This document shows, in pieces, positions 20,210 to 31,902 of a stretch of 64,000 nt of DNA. Made by a program: the position numbers and the translations under genes. The DNA is from Bradyrhizobium arachidis (GTDB taxonomy: Bacteria; Pseudomonadota; Alphaproteobacteria; Rhizobiales; Xanthobacteraceae). The notes beneath the pieces were generated by a model. It saw only the letters and a list, made by a program, of their open reading frames with translations. It made no database searches and had not been told where the DNA came from. Within the stretch, counting starts at the first letter, position 1. The number at the start of each line of letters is the position of its first letter. Location: positions 186,001 to 250,000 of the forward strand of contig NZ_CP077970.1 in assembly GCF_024758505.1 (NCBI RefSeq). The letters run 5' to 3'.

Positions 20210-21298
20210 GTGGCCCATCACGATCCGATTCATCTGATCGCGTCGCGCGCAGGCCTTGCCCAGCTCAACGAGCGTTCGCGCGACATCTTTCGTCAAATCG
20301 TCGAGAGTTACCTCGCAACCGGCGAGCCCGTCGGCTCGCGCAACATTTCGCGGCTGATCGCCGTGCCGCTCTCCCCAGCCTCGGTCCGCAACGTCATGGC
20401 GGATCTGGAGCAGCTCGGCCTGATCTATGCCCCGCACACCTCGGCCGGCCGGTTGCCGACGGAACTCGGCTTGCGCTTCTTCGTCGACGCCCTGATGCAG
20501 GTCGGCGACCTCAATGACGCCGAGCGGCAGGCGATCCAGAGCCAATTGTCCTCCGTCGGGCAGGCGCAATCGGTCGAGGCGGCGCTGGAGGAGGCGCTGA
20601 CGCGGCTGTCGGGCCTGACGCGCGCGGCCGCCGTGGTGCTGACGCCAAAATCCAATGCCCGGCTCAAGCACATCGAATTCGTCCGCCTGGAACCGGAGCG
20701 GGCGCTGGTGATCCTGGTCGGCGAGGACGGCCAGGTCGAAAACCGCGTGCTGACCCTGCCGCCCGGGGTTCCCGCCGCAGCCCTGATCGAAGCCGGCAAT
20801 TTCCTCAATGCGCGGATCCGCGGCCGGACGCTGGCCGAAGCGCGGCTCGAGCTCGAGACCGCGCTGACACACGCCCGTGCTGAGCTCGACCAGCTCACCC
20901 AGAAGGTGATCTCGGCCGGCATCGCGAGCTGGTCCGGCGGCGAGAACGAGGACCGCCAGCTCATCGTGCGCGGCCACGCCAATCTGCTCGAAGACCTGCA
21001 TGCGCTGGAGGATCTCGAGCGGGTGCGCCTGTTGTTCGACGACCTCGAGACCAAGCGCGGCGTGATCGACCTGCTCGGCCGTGCGGAACACGCCGAGGGC
21101 GTGCGGATCTTCATCGGTTCGGAGAACAAGCTGTTCTCGCTGTCCGGCTCCTCCACGATCATCTCGCCCTATCGGGATGCCGCCGGCCACATCGTCGGCG
21201 TTTTGGGCGTGATCGGCCCGACACGGCTGAATTATGCCCGCGTGATCCCCACCGTGGACTATGCCGCCCGCATCGTCAGCCGCCTGCTGGGCGGCTGA
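20210..21298 (+). CDS. hrcA: Heat-inducible transcription repressor HrcA
   Basis: This 362-residue repressor binds CIRCE operators of chaperonin genes and is folded by GroEL. It has an N-terminal winged helix ([21 protein letters not shown]) and the HrcA dimer/GAF-like domain. The GTG start at 20210 is preceded by GAGAGGAG at suitable spacing. Only about 97 bases separate it from grpE, a usual alphaproteobacterial arrangement. I see no CIRCE inverted repeat upstream of this gene or of dnaK. Confidence 0.97.
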   Translation: MAHHDPIHLIASRAGLAQLNERSRDIFRQIVESYLATGEPVGSRNISRLIAVPLSPASVRNVMADLEQLGLIYAPHTSAGRLPTELGLRFFVDALMQVGDLNDAERQAIQSQLSSVGQAQSVEAALEEALTRLSGLTRAAAVVLTPKSNARLKHIEFVRLEPERALVILVGEDGQVENRVLTLPPGVPAAALIEAGNFLNARIRGRTLAEARLELETALTHARAELDQLTQKVISAGIASWSGGENEDRQLIVRGHANLLEDLHALEDLERVRLLFDDLETKRGVIDLLGRAEHAEGVRIFIGSENKLFSLSGSSTIISPYRDAAGHIVGVLGVIGPTRLNYARVIPTVDYAARIVSRLLGG

Positions 21299-21394
21299 GG
21301 CGCGTTTTTCGCCGATCACGGGCGCTTGATTTTCGCGCCGCAAAGCACGATATCCCGGCCAGAAACTCCCCTAACTGAGACTGAGAAGCAGCCG

Positions 21395-22009
21395 ATGACC
21401 GATCGAGACCGGCAACCCGAAGACACGACCGCGGCGACCGGCGAGCCCGTGGTGTCAAAGCCTTACGTGATGCCCGACGATCCCGAGCCCGGTTCTGTCG
21501 AGCTGTTGCAGAAGGAAGCGGCTGACGCGCGCGACCGGATGCTGCGGACGCTCGCCGAGATGGAAAACCTGCGCAAGCGGACCACGAAGGAAGTCGCCGA
21601 CGCCAGGCTCTACGGCATCACTGGCTTTGCCCGCGACGTGCTCGACATTGCCGACAATCTGCAGCGTGCGCTCGACGCCGTTCCGGCCGAGGCGCGTGCC
21701 GCCGCTGATCCCGGCCTGACGGCGCTGATCGAGGGCGTGGAGCTGACCGAACGCTCGCTGCTCAACGCGCTGGAAAAGCATGGCGTGAAGAAGTTCGATC
21801 CGCAGGGACAGAAGTTCGATCCGAACTTCCAGCAGGCGATGTTCGAAGTGCCCGATGCCTCGGTACCGTCGGGCACCGTGGTGCAGGTCGTGCAGGCCGG
21901 CTATCTGATCGGCGAGCGCGTGCTGCGCCCGGCACTGGTCGGCGTGTCCAAGGGCGGCGCCAAGGCCGCACCAGCTGCCAACACCAACGAGCCGAACAGC
22001 GCGGCGTAA
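21395..22009 (+). CDS. grpE: Nucleotide exchange factor GrpE
   Basis: This 204-residue co-chaperone releases ADP from DnaK. It shows the helical N-terminal region ([22 protein letters not shown]), and the beta-wing end [22 protein letters not shown] is canonical. The ATG at 21395 opens with [11 protein letters not shown]; the open frame upstream is unrelated. It follows hrcA and lies 2.3 kb before dnaK. Confidence 0.97.
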   Translation: MTDRDRQPEDTTAATGEPVVSKPYVMPDDPEPGSVELLQKEAADARDRMLRTLAEMENLRKRTTKEVADARLYGITGFARDVLDIADNLQRALDAVPAEARAAADPGLTALIEGVELTERSLLNALEKHGVKKFDPQGQKFDPNFQQAMFEVPDASVPSGTVVQVVQAGYLIGERVLRPALVGVSKGGAKAAPAANTNEPNSAA

Positions 22010-22036
22010 GCCGCGCCGTTCCGCGTCGCGCGCGAC

Positions 22037-22759
22037 TTACGCGCTCACCGCGATATCGCCGGACTGAATCCGCTTGACGCCGGCCTTGGCCATATCGGCC
22101 CAGGCCTTCGCAAGCGAGCCCTGCGTGTCGATGCCGCGGCAGGCGTCTTCCACCACATAGGTCTCGAAGCCGGCCTTGCGCGCGTCGAGCGCGGTCCAGG
22201 CGACGCAGAAGTCCGTGGCCAAGCCCGCAACGAAGACGCGCTTGATCTTGCGACCCTTGAGATAGCCGGCGAGGCCGGTCGAAGTCTTGCCGTCGGCTTC
22301 GACGAACGCCGAATAGCTGTCGACGTCCTTGTGAAAACCCTTGCGGATGATGAGCTCGGCATGCGGGATCGCAAGATCCTTCGACAGCGAAGCGCCGTCG
22401 GTGCCCTGCACGCAATGGTCGGGCCACAGCACCTGCTTGCCGTAGGGAAGATCGACGGTCTCGAACGGCTTCTTGCCGGAATGGACCGACGCGAACGAAA
22501 TATGGCCCGGCGTGTGCCAGTCCTGCGTCATCACCACATTCGCGAACGCCTTGGCCATCTTGTTGATGACCGGCACCACCTGCTCGCCTTCCTTCACGGC
22601 GAGGCTGCCGCCGGGCAGGAAGCAGTTTTGCACGTCGATCACGAGCAGCGCGGACGTCTCGTCCGGCTTGATGGATGCCGCCGCCCAGAGCGAGGTAGGA
22701 ACGAGCGTTGCGAGCGTTGCAGTTGAAAGTCCGAAAACCACCTTCCGTCGATCAAGCAT
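22037..22759 (-). CDS. pncA: Nicotinamidase/isochorismatase-family hydrolase with Tat-type signal
   Basis: This 240-residue enzyme matches bacterial nicotinamidases: Asp in LVIDVQNCF, a metal site in DWHTPGHIS, Lys in RKGFHKDVDSYSAF and the nucleophile Cys in ATDFCVAWTA. Unlike most PncA proteins, it begins with DRRKVVFGLSTATLATLVPTSLWA, a twin-arginine-like signal sequence, so it is probably exported folded to the periplasm. The ATG at 22759 has GGAGGGAG upstream. The function would be hydrolysis of external nicotinamide to nicotinate. Confidence 0.88.
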   Translation of the reverse strand: MLDRRKVVFGLSTATLATLVPTSLWAAASIKPDETSALLVIDVQNCFLPGGSLAVKEGEQVVPVINKMAKAFANVVMTQDWHTPGHISFASVHSGKKPFETVDLPYGKQVLWPDHCVQGTDGASLSKDLAIPHAELIIRKGFHKDVDSYSAFVEADGKTSTGLAGYLKGRKIKRVFVAGLATDFCVAWTALDARKAGFETYVVEDACRGIDTQGSLAKAWADMAKAGVKRIQSGDIAVSA

Positions 22760-22886
22760 AGTCCGTCTCCCTCCAAGATGAACCCGACGGGGAGGGAGCG
22801 TAGTTCCATTTGTGTACAAACAAAAGCCCGAAAATGCGGCCGGGCGCTGGTCAGCGTGTAGGCTTGCTGGCCCAACAAATCCCCGT

Positions 22887-22908
22887 CGTCCCGGCCTCCG
22901 CCGGGACG
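22887..22908. repeat. Short REP-like hairpin
   Basis: A perfect 9-bp stem (cgtcccggc with gccgggacg, loop ctcc) lies between pncA and the secreted hypothetical gene. It has no T-run and resembles the ends of the repeat family near 39974 and 42738. Confidence 0.45.
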
Positions 22909-22948
22909 ATACCGAGTAGGTTGCCCGGTCGTCGCGCTACGATTTTTG

Positions 22949-23899
22949 CTAGCCCTTCGGCTGGATGCCGTCGCGCACCGCGCGGAAACGGGTGAAGGCG
23001 TCGGACCACTGGTCGCGCGGGGCGCTGGCGATGATGCGCAGCGAGGTGCCGCCGCCGAAGCGGATCCACTGCACGACAGTCACCGCGGTCTTGTCCTTGC
23101 CGCTGACGCCGTCGATCCGGGTCTCAAAACCCGGCGTGCCGCTGATGCGGATCGGCTCCGACATGGTGACGCGCGCCTCGCGCACGCCCGGAATCTGCTG
23201 CGCGGCCTCCTGCGCAAAGCGGGCGCGATCGTCCGGGTTCTGCGGCGTGGAGCCGATCAGGCCGATGATCATGAACGGCTTGGATTCAAAGCCGGTGGTC
23301 GCGTCGCCGTCGGCCAGCACGATGCTGGAGCCGGGCGCGAGCATGCGCACGTTCTTGAAGTTGGCGAGATCGGAGATCTTGAACGGCATCTGCGCAAGCT
23401 GCTCGTCGACCGGCACCTCCTTGCGCGTGACGGCGGTGGCAAACATCTGCCGCACCGCCTCGTCGGTGTAGATCTTGGCGGCGTTCTCCGGGATCTGCAC
23501 CGCGACATAGCCGGAGAAACCCTGGCCCGGCACGATCATCGAATAGCGCTTCACGGTATCAGCACCGTTCTTGGCGGTCTCGACGGTGAAATAGGCAAGG
23601 CCTGCGGAGGTCTCGATCTTGTCCGGCTTGACGCCGGCGGGGCCTGTGGGATTGGCCTTGAAGGCGTTCGCGACCTCGCCATAGGCGTCTGCCGGCAGTT
23701 CGGTGACCAGCACCTTCACGCTCTGGTCGTCGCTCTCGAATCCCGGAAAGGATTTTGCCGGGTTCAGGCCGATCAGCGGGACCATTCCGAGGCGTGCGCC
23801 CGGCGGGAAGACCGGGTCGGCGGCCAAGGCCGAATTGATCGCCGGAACGGCGGAGATGACGAACAGGGCGAGCGCGGTCAGCAGGCGAATGGGCTTCAT
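22949..23899 (-). CDS. Conserved secreted protein of unknown function
   Basis: This 316-residue protein has a clear signal peptide (residues 1-26, cleaved near ALA). The mature part is a two-domain beta/alpha protein with paired repeats of similar layout (residues about 40-130 and 190-300). No catalytic motif was recognised. It lies alone and divergent from dnaK. A periplasmic or outer-membrane-associated role is the most that can be said. Confidence 0.75.
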   Translation of the reverse strand: MKPIRLLTALALFVISAVPAINSALAADPVFPPGARLGMVPLIGLNPAKSFPGFESDDQSVKVLVTELPADAYGEVANAFKANPTGPAGVKPDKIETSAGLAYFTVETAKNGADTVKRYSMIVPGQGFSGYVAVQIPENAAKIYTDEAVRQMFATAVTRKEVPVDEQLAQMPFKISDLANFKNVRMLAPGSSIVLADGDATTGFESKPFMIIGLIGSTPQNPDDRARFAQEAAQQIPGVREARVTMSEPIRISGTPGFETRIDGVSGKDKTAVTVVQWIRFGGGTSLRIIASAPRDQWSDAFTRFRAVRDGIQPKG

Positions 23900-24304
23900 G
23901 AAGACTCTACTTGGTTCACATTGAGGCCGTTCGATGGACGGCCACCGGGCCCCTTTGTCGCGCTGGGCGCCGCGGAGGGGTCAATCCGTTCGCCCCGCCT
24001 TTTAGCGGGTTTGGCCCTCCCGCAACAGGGTCGGGACCATCGGGGCCGGGCCGGCCGGGTGGTCCGCAACCCGTTAACAAACCCTCACCTGCAAGGGGCC
24101 TATGCGGGACCGGGTAGCCCGATATGATCTTCCAAAACCCAATGTTTTCACGGCCGAAACGTGGTTTCGGTCCTTGCGGGCAGGTCCCCCCCTCCTATAT
24201 GAGCGTCAACCATCGCAATATCGCGGATGTTTGATCTTAGGGGGTTTGGATCGGGTGCCTTCTGGGCCCAACCAACCTGCCGTAAAAACAAGGATATCAG
24301 GACC
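23900..24304. other. dnaK upstream region
   Basis: This 405-base gap carries the dnaK promoter and leader. It is GC-rich and has several short G/C palindromes at 23945-24060, but no gene. A heat-shock-type promoter is marked at 24173-24200. No CIRCE element was found. Confidence 0.6.
24173..24200 (+). promoter_or_regulatory. Candidate RpoH (sigma-32) promoter of dnaK
   Basis: CTTGCG at 24173 and CTATAT at 24195 are spaced by 16 bases and lie about 100 bases before the dnaK start. This resembles the CTTG-spacer-C-rich/TAT pattern of alphaproteobacterial RpoH promoters. It is assigned by eye from the consensus. Confidence 0.55.
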
Positions 24305-26206
<1,902 letters not shown>

Positions 26207-26255
26207 GCCCTTAGAGGGTCATGATGCGGACGGCTTGGACCCCACACGTACAGTC

Positions 26256-26283
26256 GGCCTCCCCCCTCAGGGGGGAGGCCTTC
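26256..26283 (+). terminator. Intrinsic terminator between dnaK and dnaJ
   Basis: A perfect stem (ggcctcccccc with ggggggaggcc, loop tca) begins 50 bases after the dnaK stop and is followed by only two T residues. It could be a partial terminator or processing site that lowers dnaJ expression relative to dnaK. Confidence 0.65.
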
Positions 26284-26448
26284 GTGTCGGGCTCGACGGG
26301 GCATCTCCCCGTTACGATCAATCAATTCCCGATTGTTATGCTGAACGCCGCCGTGCTGCCCTCTGCCGCCAGGCCGAAGGCTGCTTATATCGTCGCGTGG
26401 CGACGTTTCGCTCCGACTTGAATCGCGATTGGATAGACCGAGTCCGAC

Positions 26449-27585
26449 ATGTCCACCAAGCGCTGCTATTACGAAACCCTCGAAGTCGAACGCTCTGCCG
26501 ACGATTCCGTCCTGAAATCATCGTTCCGCAAGCTGGCGATGAAGTTCCATCCCGACCGCAATCCGGGGGATGACACCAGCGAAGTCCGCTTCAAGGAAAT
26601 CAACGAGGCCTATGAGGTCCTGAAGGACAAGGACAAGCGCGCCGCCTACGACCGCTACGGACATGCGGCGTTCGAGCAGGGCGGCGGGTTCGGCGGCGGC
26701 GGTGCAGGCTTTGGCGCGGGCTTTGCGTCGTCCTTCTCCGATATTTTCGAGGATCTGTTCGGCATGGCCGGACAGCAGCGTGGCCGTGGCGGCCGCGAGC
26801 GCGGCGCGGATCTGCGCTACAACATGGAGATCACACTCGAGGAAGCCTTTGGCGGCAAGACCGCGCAGATCGAGATTCCCGTTTCGGTCACCTGCGAGGC
26901 CTGCTCGGGCACCGGCGCCAAGGCCGGCACCAAGCCGAAGACCTGCTCGACCTGCGGCGGCGCCGGGCGCGTGCGGCAGTCGCAGGGCTTCTTCACGCTG
27001 GAGCGGACCTGCCCCGGCTGTCAGGGCCGCGGCCAGATGATCGAGGATGCCTGCCCGTCCTGCTCGGGCCAGGGCCGGGTCACGCGGGAGCGGACGCTGT
27101 CGGTCAACATTCCGCAGGGCGTCGAGGATGGCACGCGGATCAGGCTCGCTGGCGAAGGCGAGGCCGGCGTGCGTGGCGGCCCGTCCGGCGACCTCTACAT
27201 CTTCCTGTCGCTCGCCCAGCACCAATTCTTCCAACGCGACGGCGCCGACCTGCATTGCCGGGTGCCGATCTCGATGGTGACGGCCGCGCTCGGCGGCGAA
27301 TTCGAGGTCCCGACCATCGACAAGGGCAAGACCAAGGTGAAAGTCCCCGCCGGGACCCAGTCCGGTCGTCGATTTCGCATTGCATCAAAAGGCATGCCGG
27401 TGCTCCGTTCGCGCCAGATGGGCGACATGTACGTCCAGGTCGCGGTCGAAACGCCCCAAAATCTCACGAAGAAGCAACAGGAACTGCTCGCGGAGTTCGA
27501 GAAATTGTCCTCCGGCGCCACGCAACCGGAATCGGCGGGCTTTTTCTCCAAGGTCAAGGATTTCTTCGGCAATCGGGCGTCCTGA
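26449..27585 (+). CDS. dnaJ: Chaperone DnaJ
   Basis: This 378-residue Hsp40 has a J domain with HPD ([10 protein letters not shown]), a Gly/Phe-rich linker, and four zinc-finger repeats ([42 protein letters not shown]). It stimulates DnaK ATPase activity. The start ATG at 26449 is preceded by a typical spacer. It belongs to the dnaKJ heat-shock unit. Confidence 0.98.
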   Translation: MSTKRCYYETLEVERSADDSVLKSSFRKLAMKFHPDRNPGDDTSEVRFKEINEAYEVLKDKDKRAAYDRYGHAAFEQGGGFGGGGAGFGAGFASSFSDIFEDLFGMAGQQRGRGGRERGADLRYNMEITLEEAFGGKTAQIEIPVSVTCEACSGTGAKAGTKPKTCSTCGGAGRVRQSQGFFTLERTCPGCQGRGQMIEDACPSCSGQGRVTRERTLSVNIPQGVEDGTRIRLAGEGEAGVRGGPSGDLYIFLSLAQHQFFQRDGADLHCRVPISMVTAALGGEFEVPTIDKGKTKVKVPAGTQSGRRFRIASKGMPVLRSRQMGDMYVQVAVETPQNLTKKQQELLAEFEKLSSGATQPESAGFFSKVKDFFGNRAS

Positions 27586-27674
27586 CCCGGCTTGACCGTA
27601 TCGTCTGTCGCCTATAGGTCTTTATGACCATTTTCTGACACGCCGCGGCGACGCGGGTCCCGTCCGGTCCTGAC

Positions 27675-28274
27675 ATGCCATTGCAATCGTCCGTGCGTGC
27701 GTCGAAGAAACCTCGTCTTGACGACGAGGTTCGGTTTCTCCGCTCATGGATAGAAAAGCCGCTCCACATGGGCGCGGTAATGCCGTCGGGCAAGCTGCTC
27801 GCGCGGACCATGGCGCATTATGTCGATGTCGATTCCGATGCGCCGGTGGTCGAGCTCGGGCCCGGAACGGGCGCCATCACCTCCGCTCTGGTCGAGCGTG
27901 GCGTCGATCAGAAGCGTCTCGTTCTCGTCGAATATAATCCAGGCTTCTGCGCGCTGCTGCGAGACCGCTATCCGCGGGCCAGGGTCGTGCAGGGCGATGC
28001 CTATCGTTTGCGCGATACGCTCCGGAACGTCCTGGGCGCGCCCGCGTCCGCCGTCGTTTCCGGCCTGCCGCTGGTCACCAAACCGATGCTGACGCGCCTG
28101 AGGCTGATCCGCGACGCCTTCACCGCGCTCGCGCCCGGCGCGCCTTTCGTGCAGTTCACCTATTCGGTGGCGCCGCCGATCCCGAAATCACTGCCTGGCG
28201 TGTCCACAGAGGCGTCGGAGCGGATCTGGATGAACCTTCCGCCCGCCCGCGTCTGGGTGTATCGCAAGGACTAA
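27675..28274 (+). CDS. pmtA: Phospholipid N-methyltransferase PmtA
   Basis: This 199-residue SAM-dependent methyltransferase resembles the rhizobial PmtA that converts phosphatidylethanolamine stepwise to phosphatidylcholine. Motifs are FLRSWIEKPLHMGAVMPSG at the N-terminus, the SAM loop VELGPGTGAITSAL, and VVSGLPLVTKPM, typical of the family. Phosphatidylcholine is important for rhizobial symbiosis. It lies after dnaJ with its own spacer. An rRNA-dimethylase-like enzyme is the alternative, since the fold is shared. Confidence 0.88.
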   Translation: MPLQSSVRASKKPRLDDEVRFLRSWIEKPLHMGAVMPSGKLLARTMAHYVDVDSDAPVVELGPGTGAITSALVERGVDQKRLVLVEYNPGFCALLRDRYPRARVVQGDAYRLRDTLRNVLGAPASAVVSGLPLVTKPMLTRLRLIRDAFTALAPGAPFVQFTYSVAPPIPKSLPGVSTEASERIWMNLPPARVWVYRKD

Positions 28275-28333
28275 TTCCGCCGGCTTCGTTCTTCGCGCGG
28301 CGGGAGTTGTTTTCGCCGAACGCGTTGATTTGG

Positions 28334-28912
28334 ATGCCCGCACCAAAGATCCTGGTCATTCCCGGCTCGCTGCGCACCGGCTCGCATAATGCGAAGCTGG
28401 CGGCCGTTGCCGCTTATGAATTCGCCCAGGCCGGTGTCGACGTCACCCGCATCTCGCTCGCTGATTTTCCGCTGCCCATCTATGACGGCGACCTCCAGGT
28501 GAAATCCGGCGTGCCGAAGCACGCCGTCAATCTCAAGCGCATGATCGGCAGCCATCACGGCGTGCTGATCGTGACGCCGGAATACAACGCCTCCGTCCCG
28601 CCGCTGCTCAAGAACGCGATCGACTGGGTCAGCCGCGTGCAGGATCCGCATGAGACGCGCGGCGAGGTGTTTCGCAATCGCGCTTTTGCGCTCGCCGGCG
28701 CATCGCAGAGCCGGCTCGGCGGCAGCCGCGCGCTGATGGCGCTGCGGCTGATCCTGACGTCCTGCCACGCCAATGTAATTGCCAGCCAGCTCGCGCTCTC
28801 CTTTGCCAACGAGGCCTATGACGATATGGACAGGCTGAAGAACGAGAGCGATATCGACGCGCTGAAGGAGCTGGTGCGGCAGTTGATCGACGTTTCCCAA
28901 CGCATGATGTGA
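28334..28912 (+). CDS. NADPH-dependent FMN reductase-family protein
   Basis: This 192-residue flavodoxin-fold protein starts MPAPKILVIPGSLRTGSHN, with a phosphate-binding loop for FMN, and has the TPEYNASVPPLLKNAIDWVSR active-site motif typical of NAD(P)H-dependent FMN/azo/quinone reductases. Its specific substrate cannot be told. It is followed closely by pyrF (6 bases). The frame opens further upstream, but ATG 28334 fits the family start. Confidence 0.88.
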   Translation: MPAPKILVIPGSLRTGSHNAKLAAVAAYEFAQAGVDVTRISLADFPLPIYDGDLQVKSGVPKHAVNLKRMIGSHHGVLIVTPEYNASVPPLLKNAIDWVSRVQDPHETRGEVFRNRAFALAGASQSRLGGSRALMALRLILTSCHANVIASQLALSFANEAYDDMDRLKNESDIDALKELVRQLIDVSQRMM

Positions 28913-28918
28913 GGTGAC

Positions 28919-29629
28919 ATGACGCAAGCCGAAATCGCCCCCAAGGACCGCCTGATCGTCGCGCTCGATTTGCCGAGTCCTGCCGCAGCGGAGGCGATGA
29001 TCGACCAGCTCGGCGACAGCGTCACCTTCTACAAGATCGGCTATCAGCTCGCCTATGCCGGCGGCCTGCCGCTGATCGGCAAGCTTGCTGATAAGGGCAA
29101 GAAGGTTTTTGCCGACCTCAAGATGCACGACATCGGCAACACGGTTGCGCGCGGTGTCGAGAGCATCGCCAAGTCGGGTGCGACCTTCGTCACCGTGCAT
29201 GCCTATCCGCAAACCATGAAGGCCGCCGTCGAGGGGCGCGCAGGGTCGCGCCTGAGGATTCTGGCCGTGACGGTGCTGACATCCTACAACGATGACGATC
29301 TGCACGCGGCCGGCTACCGGATCGGTGTGTCGGAACTGGTCGAGGCGCGCGCGCAGCAGGCGCAGGTGCTTGGCGTCGATGGGATCGTCTGCTCGCCGGA
29401 GGAAGTCGGCAATCTGCGCAAGATCGTCGGGCATCAGATGGAGCTCGTTACCCCCGGCATCCGGCCGGCGGGATCCGCGACCGGGGACCAGAAGCGCATC
29501 ATGACGCCGGGCCGGGCGATCGCCGCGGGCGCCGACTATCTCGTCGTCGGACGGCCGGTGGTCGAAGCCGCCGATCCGAAGGCAGTGGCCGAGGCCATCC
29601 AGGCCGAGATCGCACAGGCACTGGGCTGA
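28919..29629 (+). CDS. pyrF: Orotidine-5'-phosphate decarboxylase
   Basis: This 236-residue TIM-barrel enzyme makes UMP from OMP. The catalytic motif [13 protein letters not shown] carries the Lys/Asp array, and [10 protein letters not shown] and [10 protein letters not shown] form the phosphate end. It begins 6 bases after the FMN reductase gene with GAGGTGAC as ribosome-binding site, so the two are cotranscribed. Confidence 0.97.
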   Translation: MTQAEIAPKDRLIVALDLPSPAAAEAMIDQLGDSVTFYKIGYQLAYAGGLPLIGKLADKGKKVFADLKMHDIGNTVARGVESIAKSGATFVTVHAYPQTMKAAVEGRAGSRLRILAVTVLTSYNDDDLHAAGYRIGVSELVEARAQQAQVLGVDGIVCSPEEVGNLRKIVGHQMELVTPGIRPAGSATGDQKRIMTPGRAIAAGADYLVVGRPVVEAADPKAVAEAIQAEIAQALG

Positions 29630-29657
29630 ACAGCAGAACAAGAAAGGGAGAACGAGA

Positions 29658-29963
29658 ATGGCTGCAAAAGGCTACTGGATCGGACGCGTCGACGTTCACA
29701 ATGACGATGGCTACAAGCCCTATGCGGCGGCCAATCTCGCGATCTTCAAGAAGTTCGGCGGCCGCTACGTCGTTCGCGGCGGCAAGTTCACCGGCGTCGA
29801 AGGCCAGAGCCGTGCGCGCAACGTCGTGATCGAATTCCCGGACTACGAGGCCGCGCTCGCCTGCTACAACTCGCCGGAATATCAGGCCAATATCAAGGTC
29901 CGCCAGCCGCACTCGATCGCCGACCTCATCGTCATCGAGGGCTATGACGGCCCGCAGCCGTAG
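29658..29963 (+). CDS. DUF1330 family protein (101 aa)
   Basis: This small dimeric ferredoxin-like-fold protein is of the DUF1330 type, with KGYWIGRVDVHNDDGYKPY, RNVVIEFPDYEAALACYNSPEYQ and a basic GGKF core. The function is unknown. It starts 28 bases after pyrF with a GGGAG site and probably belongs to the same transcript. Confidence 0.9.
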   Translation: MAAKGYWIGRVDVHNDDGYKPYAAANLAIFKKFGGRYVVRGGKFTGVEGQSRARNVVIEFPDYEAALACYNSPEYQANIKVRQPHSIADLIVIEGYDGPQP

Positions 29964-29989
29964 GGCCAGAGCGACGACAGATGCCGTCT

Positions 29990-30152
29990 TACCCTCCCCT
30001 GGAGGGGGAGGGTCGGCACACGATCGAGCAAAGCGAGATTGCGTGACGGGGTGGGGTGATCTCTCAACACGGACAGTGTTCATCGGGGAGAGACCGTCAC
30101 CCCACCCCGCTCGCGCTTCGCGCGATCGACCCTCCCCCTCCAGGGGAGGGTA
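29990..30152. repeat. Long imperfect palindromic repeat
   Basis: Two arms at 29990-30015 and 30127-30152 (taccctcccctggaggggga and its complement) form a very stable outer stem, and inner segments (gtgacggggtggggtgat at about 30042 and the complement at about 30091) extend the symmetry across about 160 bases. This is a composite REP element in the pyrF-dapB gap. Confidence 0.85.
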
Positions 30153-30225
30153 GCGAGCGCCCGCGTGCCCCTCGGTTGCCGGAACTGCGTCCCCCCGCTA
30201 CAACGGCCGTGAAGAGGATCTCACC

Positions 30226-31041
30226 ATGTCCGACATGCGCTTGATTGTTGCAGGAGCCGGCGGCCGGATGGGCCGGGCGCTGACGCGTGCGATTTCCGAG
30301 AGCAAAGGCGCGGTGCTGGCCGGCGCGCTGGAGGCGCCGGGCTCGGCGCTGCTCGGCAAGGACGCCGGCGTGCTGGCAGGGCTCCCGGCCAACGGCATCC
30401 AGCTCTCGGCCGATCTCTGGGCGATGTCGAAGGATGCCGACGGCATCCTCGATTTCACCGTGCCGGCCGCTACGATCGCCAATGTCGCGATCGCGGCCGA
30501 GCGCGGCCTCGTTCATGTTGTCGGCACGACCGGCCTCTCAGCGTCCGACAACGCCGTGATCAAGAGCGTCACCAACCGCGCCGTGGTGGTGCAGTCAGGC
30601 AATATGAGCCTCGGCGTCAATCTGCTCGCCGCGGTCGTCAAGCGCGTGGCCAAGGCACTCGACGAGACCTTCGATATCGAGATCGTCGAGACGCATCACC
30701 GCATGAAGGTCGATGCGCCCTCAGGCACCGCGCTGATGCTGGGCCAGGCGGCGGCGGCCGGCCGCGGCGTTGCGCTCGACCAGCATTCGGCGCGCGGCCG
30801 CGACGGCATCACCGGCGCACGTCGCAGCGGCGACATCGGTTTCGCCTCCTTGCGCGGCGGCACCGCGGCCGGCGATCACAGCGTGAGCTTTCTCGGTCCC
30901 TTCGAGCGCCTGACGCTGTCGCATCATGCCGAGGACCGCATACTGTTCGCCCATGGCGCGCTGAAGGCCGCGCTCTGGGCGCACGGCAAGAGCCCGGGGC
31001 ATTACTCGATGGCCGATGTGCTCGGCCTCGCCGACATCTGA
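30226..31041 (+). CDS. dapB: 4-hydroxy-tetrahydrodipicolinate reductase
   Basis: This 271-residue NAD(P)H-dependent enzyme acts in lysine and diaminopimelate synthesis. It has the dinucleotide loop [11 protein letters not shown], the catalytic [16 protein letters not shown] with paired His and Lys, and the C-terminal [18 protein letters not shown]. The ATG at 30226 follows a GAAGAGGA site. gpmA lies about 100 bases downstream across a short repeat. Confidence 0.97.
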   Translation: MSDMRLIVAGAGGRMGRALTRAISESKGAVLAGALEAPGSALLGKDAGVLAGLPANGIQLSADLWAMSKDADGILDFTVPAATIANVAIAAERGLVHVVGTTGLSASDNAVIKSVTNRAVVVQSGNMSLGVNLLAAVVKRVAKALDETFDIEIVETHHRMKVDAPSGTALMLGQAAAAGRGVALDQHSARGRDGITGARRSGDIGFASLRGGTAAGDHSVSFLGPFERLTLSHHAEDRILFAHGALKAALWAHGKSPGHYSMADVLGLADI

Positions 31042-31050
31042 ACGTATCAA

Positions 31051-31114
31051 AGCATGATCCGGACCCGGCCGCGTTGGCGCAAAGTGCGAAGCGGTCTTCC
31101 GACAAGATCATGCT
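31051..31114. repeat. REP family A element (copy 1)
   Basis: Ends agcatgatc and gatcatgct form an inverted repeat about 64 bases long, with an interior containing gcaaagtgcgaagcggt. Related copies lie at 43656-43701 and 61480-61526. It is placed 9 bases after the dapB stop. Confidence 0.75.
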
Positions 31115-31142
31115 CAACCAATAACCTAAACGGAAAGCAGGA

Positions 31143-31766
31143 ATGAGCGAACGTCTTCTCGTGCTCGTGCGCCACGGCCAGAGCGAATGGAATCTGAAAA
31201 ACCTCTTCACCGGCTGGAAGGATCCCGATCTCACCGAGCAGGGTATTGCGGAAGCCAAGGAGGCCGGTCGCAAGCTCAAGGCGCAAGAGCTCGTGTTCGA
31301 CGTCGCGTTCACCTCGGTACTGACGCGCGCCCAGCACACGCTCGATTTGATCCTCACCGAGCTCGGCCAGACCGGCCTGCCGACGTCGAAGGATCTCGCG
31401 CTCAATGAGCGCGACTACGGCGATCTGTCCGGGCTCAACAAGGACGACGCGCGCAAGAAATGGGGCGAGGACCAGGTGCATGTCTGGCGCCGCTCCTACG
31501 ATGTGCCGCCGCCCGGCGGCGAAAGCCTGAAGGATACGCTGGCGCGCGCGCTGCCCTATTACGTGCAGGAGATCTTGCCCGGCGTGCTCAACGGCAAGCG
31601 CACGCTGGTCGCCGCCCACGGCAACTCGCTGCGCGCGCTGATCATGGTGCTGGAGAAGCTGTCGCCCGAAGGCATCTTGAAGCGCGAGCTCGCCACCGGC
31701 GTGCCGATCATCTATCGCCTCAACGCGGATTCGACCGTGGCGTCGAAGCTGGATCTGGCGGGCTGA
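31143..31766 (+). CDS. gpmA: 2,3-bisphosphoglycerate-dependent phosphoglycerate mutase
   Basis: This 207-residue histidine-phosphatase-fold enzyme interconverts 3- and 2-phosphoglycerate. The RHGQSEWN motif places the phosphoacceptor His at residue 11, [11 protein letters not shown] carries the catalytic Glu, and [12 protein letters not shown] the second His. It is shorter than the 250-residue E. coli enzyme, as is common in alphaproteobacteria. Confidence 0.95.
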   Translation: MSERLLVLVRHGQSEWNLKNLFTGWKDPDLTEQGIAEAKEAGRKLKAQELVFDVAFTSVLTRAQHTLDLILTELGQTGLPTSKDLALNERDYGDLSGLNKDDARKKWGEDQVHVWRRSYDVPPPGGESLKDTLARALPYYVQEILPGVLNGKRTLVAAHGNSLRALIMVLEKLSPEGILKRELATGVPIIYRLNADSTVASKLDLAG

Positions 31767-31780
31767 ATTGCCGCGAAATT

Positions 31781-31892
31781 GTAGGGTGGGTTAGCGCAGC
31801 GTAACCCACCACTTCTGTCACCGCGGAAACCGAAGAGGTGGGTTACGCCAGCGGACTGCGCTTCGCGCAGCCGCGGAGCTAACCCACGCTAC
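31781..31892. repeat. Palindromic intergenic repeat (gggtgggtta type)
   Basis: This 112-base element begins gtagggtgggttagcgc and ends gcggagctaacccacgctac, with a second internal pair (gtaacccacc and ggtgggttac). It folds as two nested hairpins. It sits between gpmA and the leftward AraC-methyltransferase gene, at their convergent 3' ends, and may terminate both. Confidence 0.8.
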
Positions 31893-31902
31893 GGCAGCGC
31901 AT

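Noticed and set aside
20060..24304. CIRCE operators for HrcA
   Set aside because: No TTAGCACTC-N9-GAGTGCTAA-like inverted repeat was found upstream of hrcA, grpE or dnaK.
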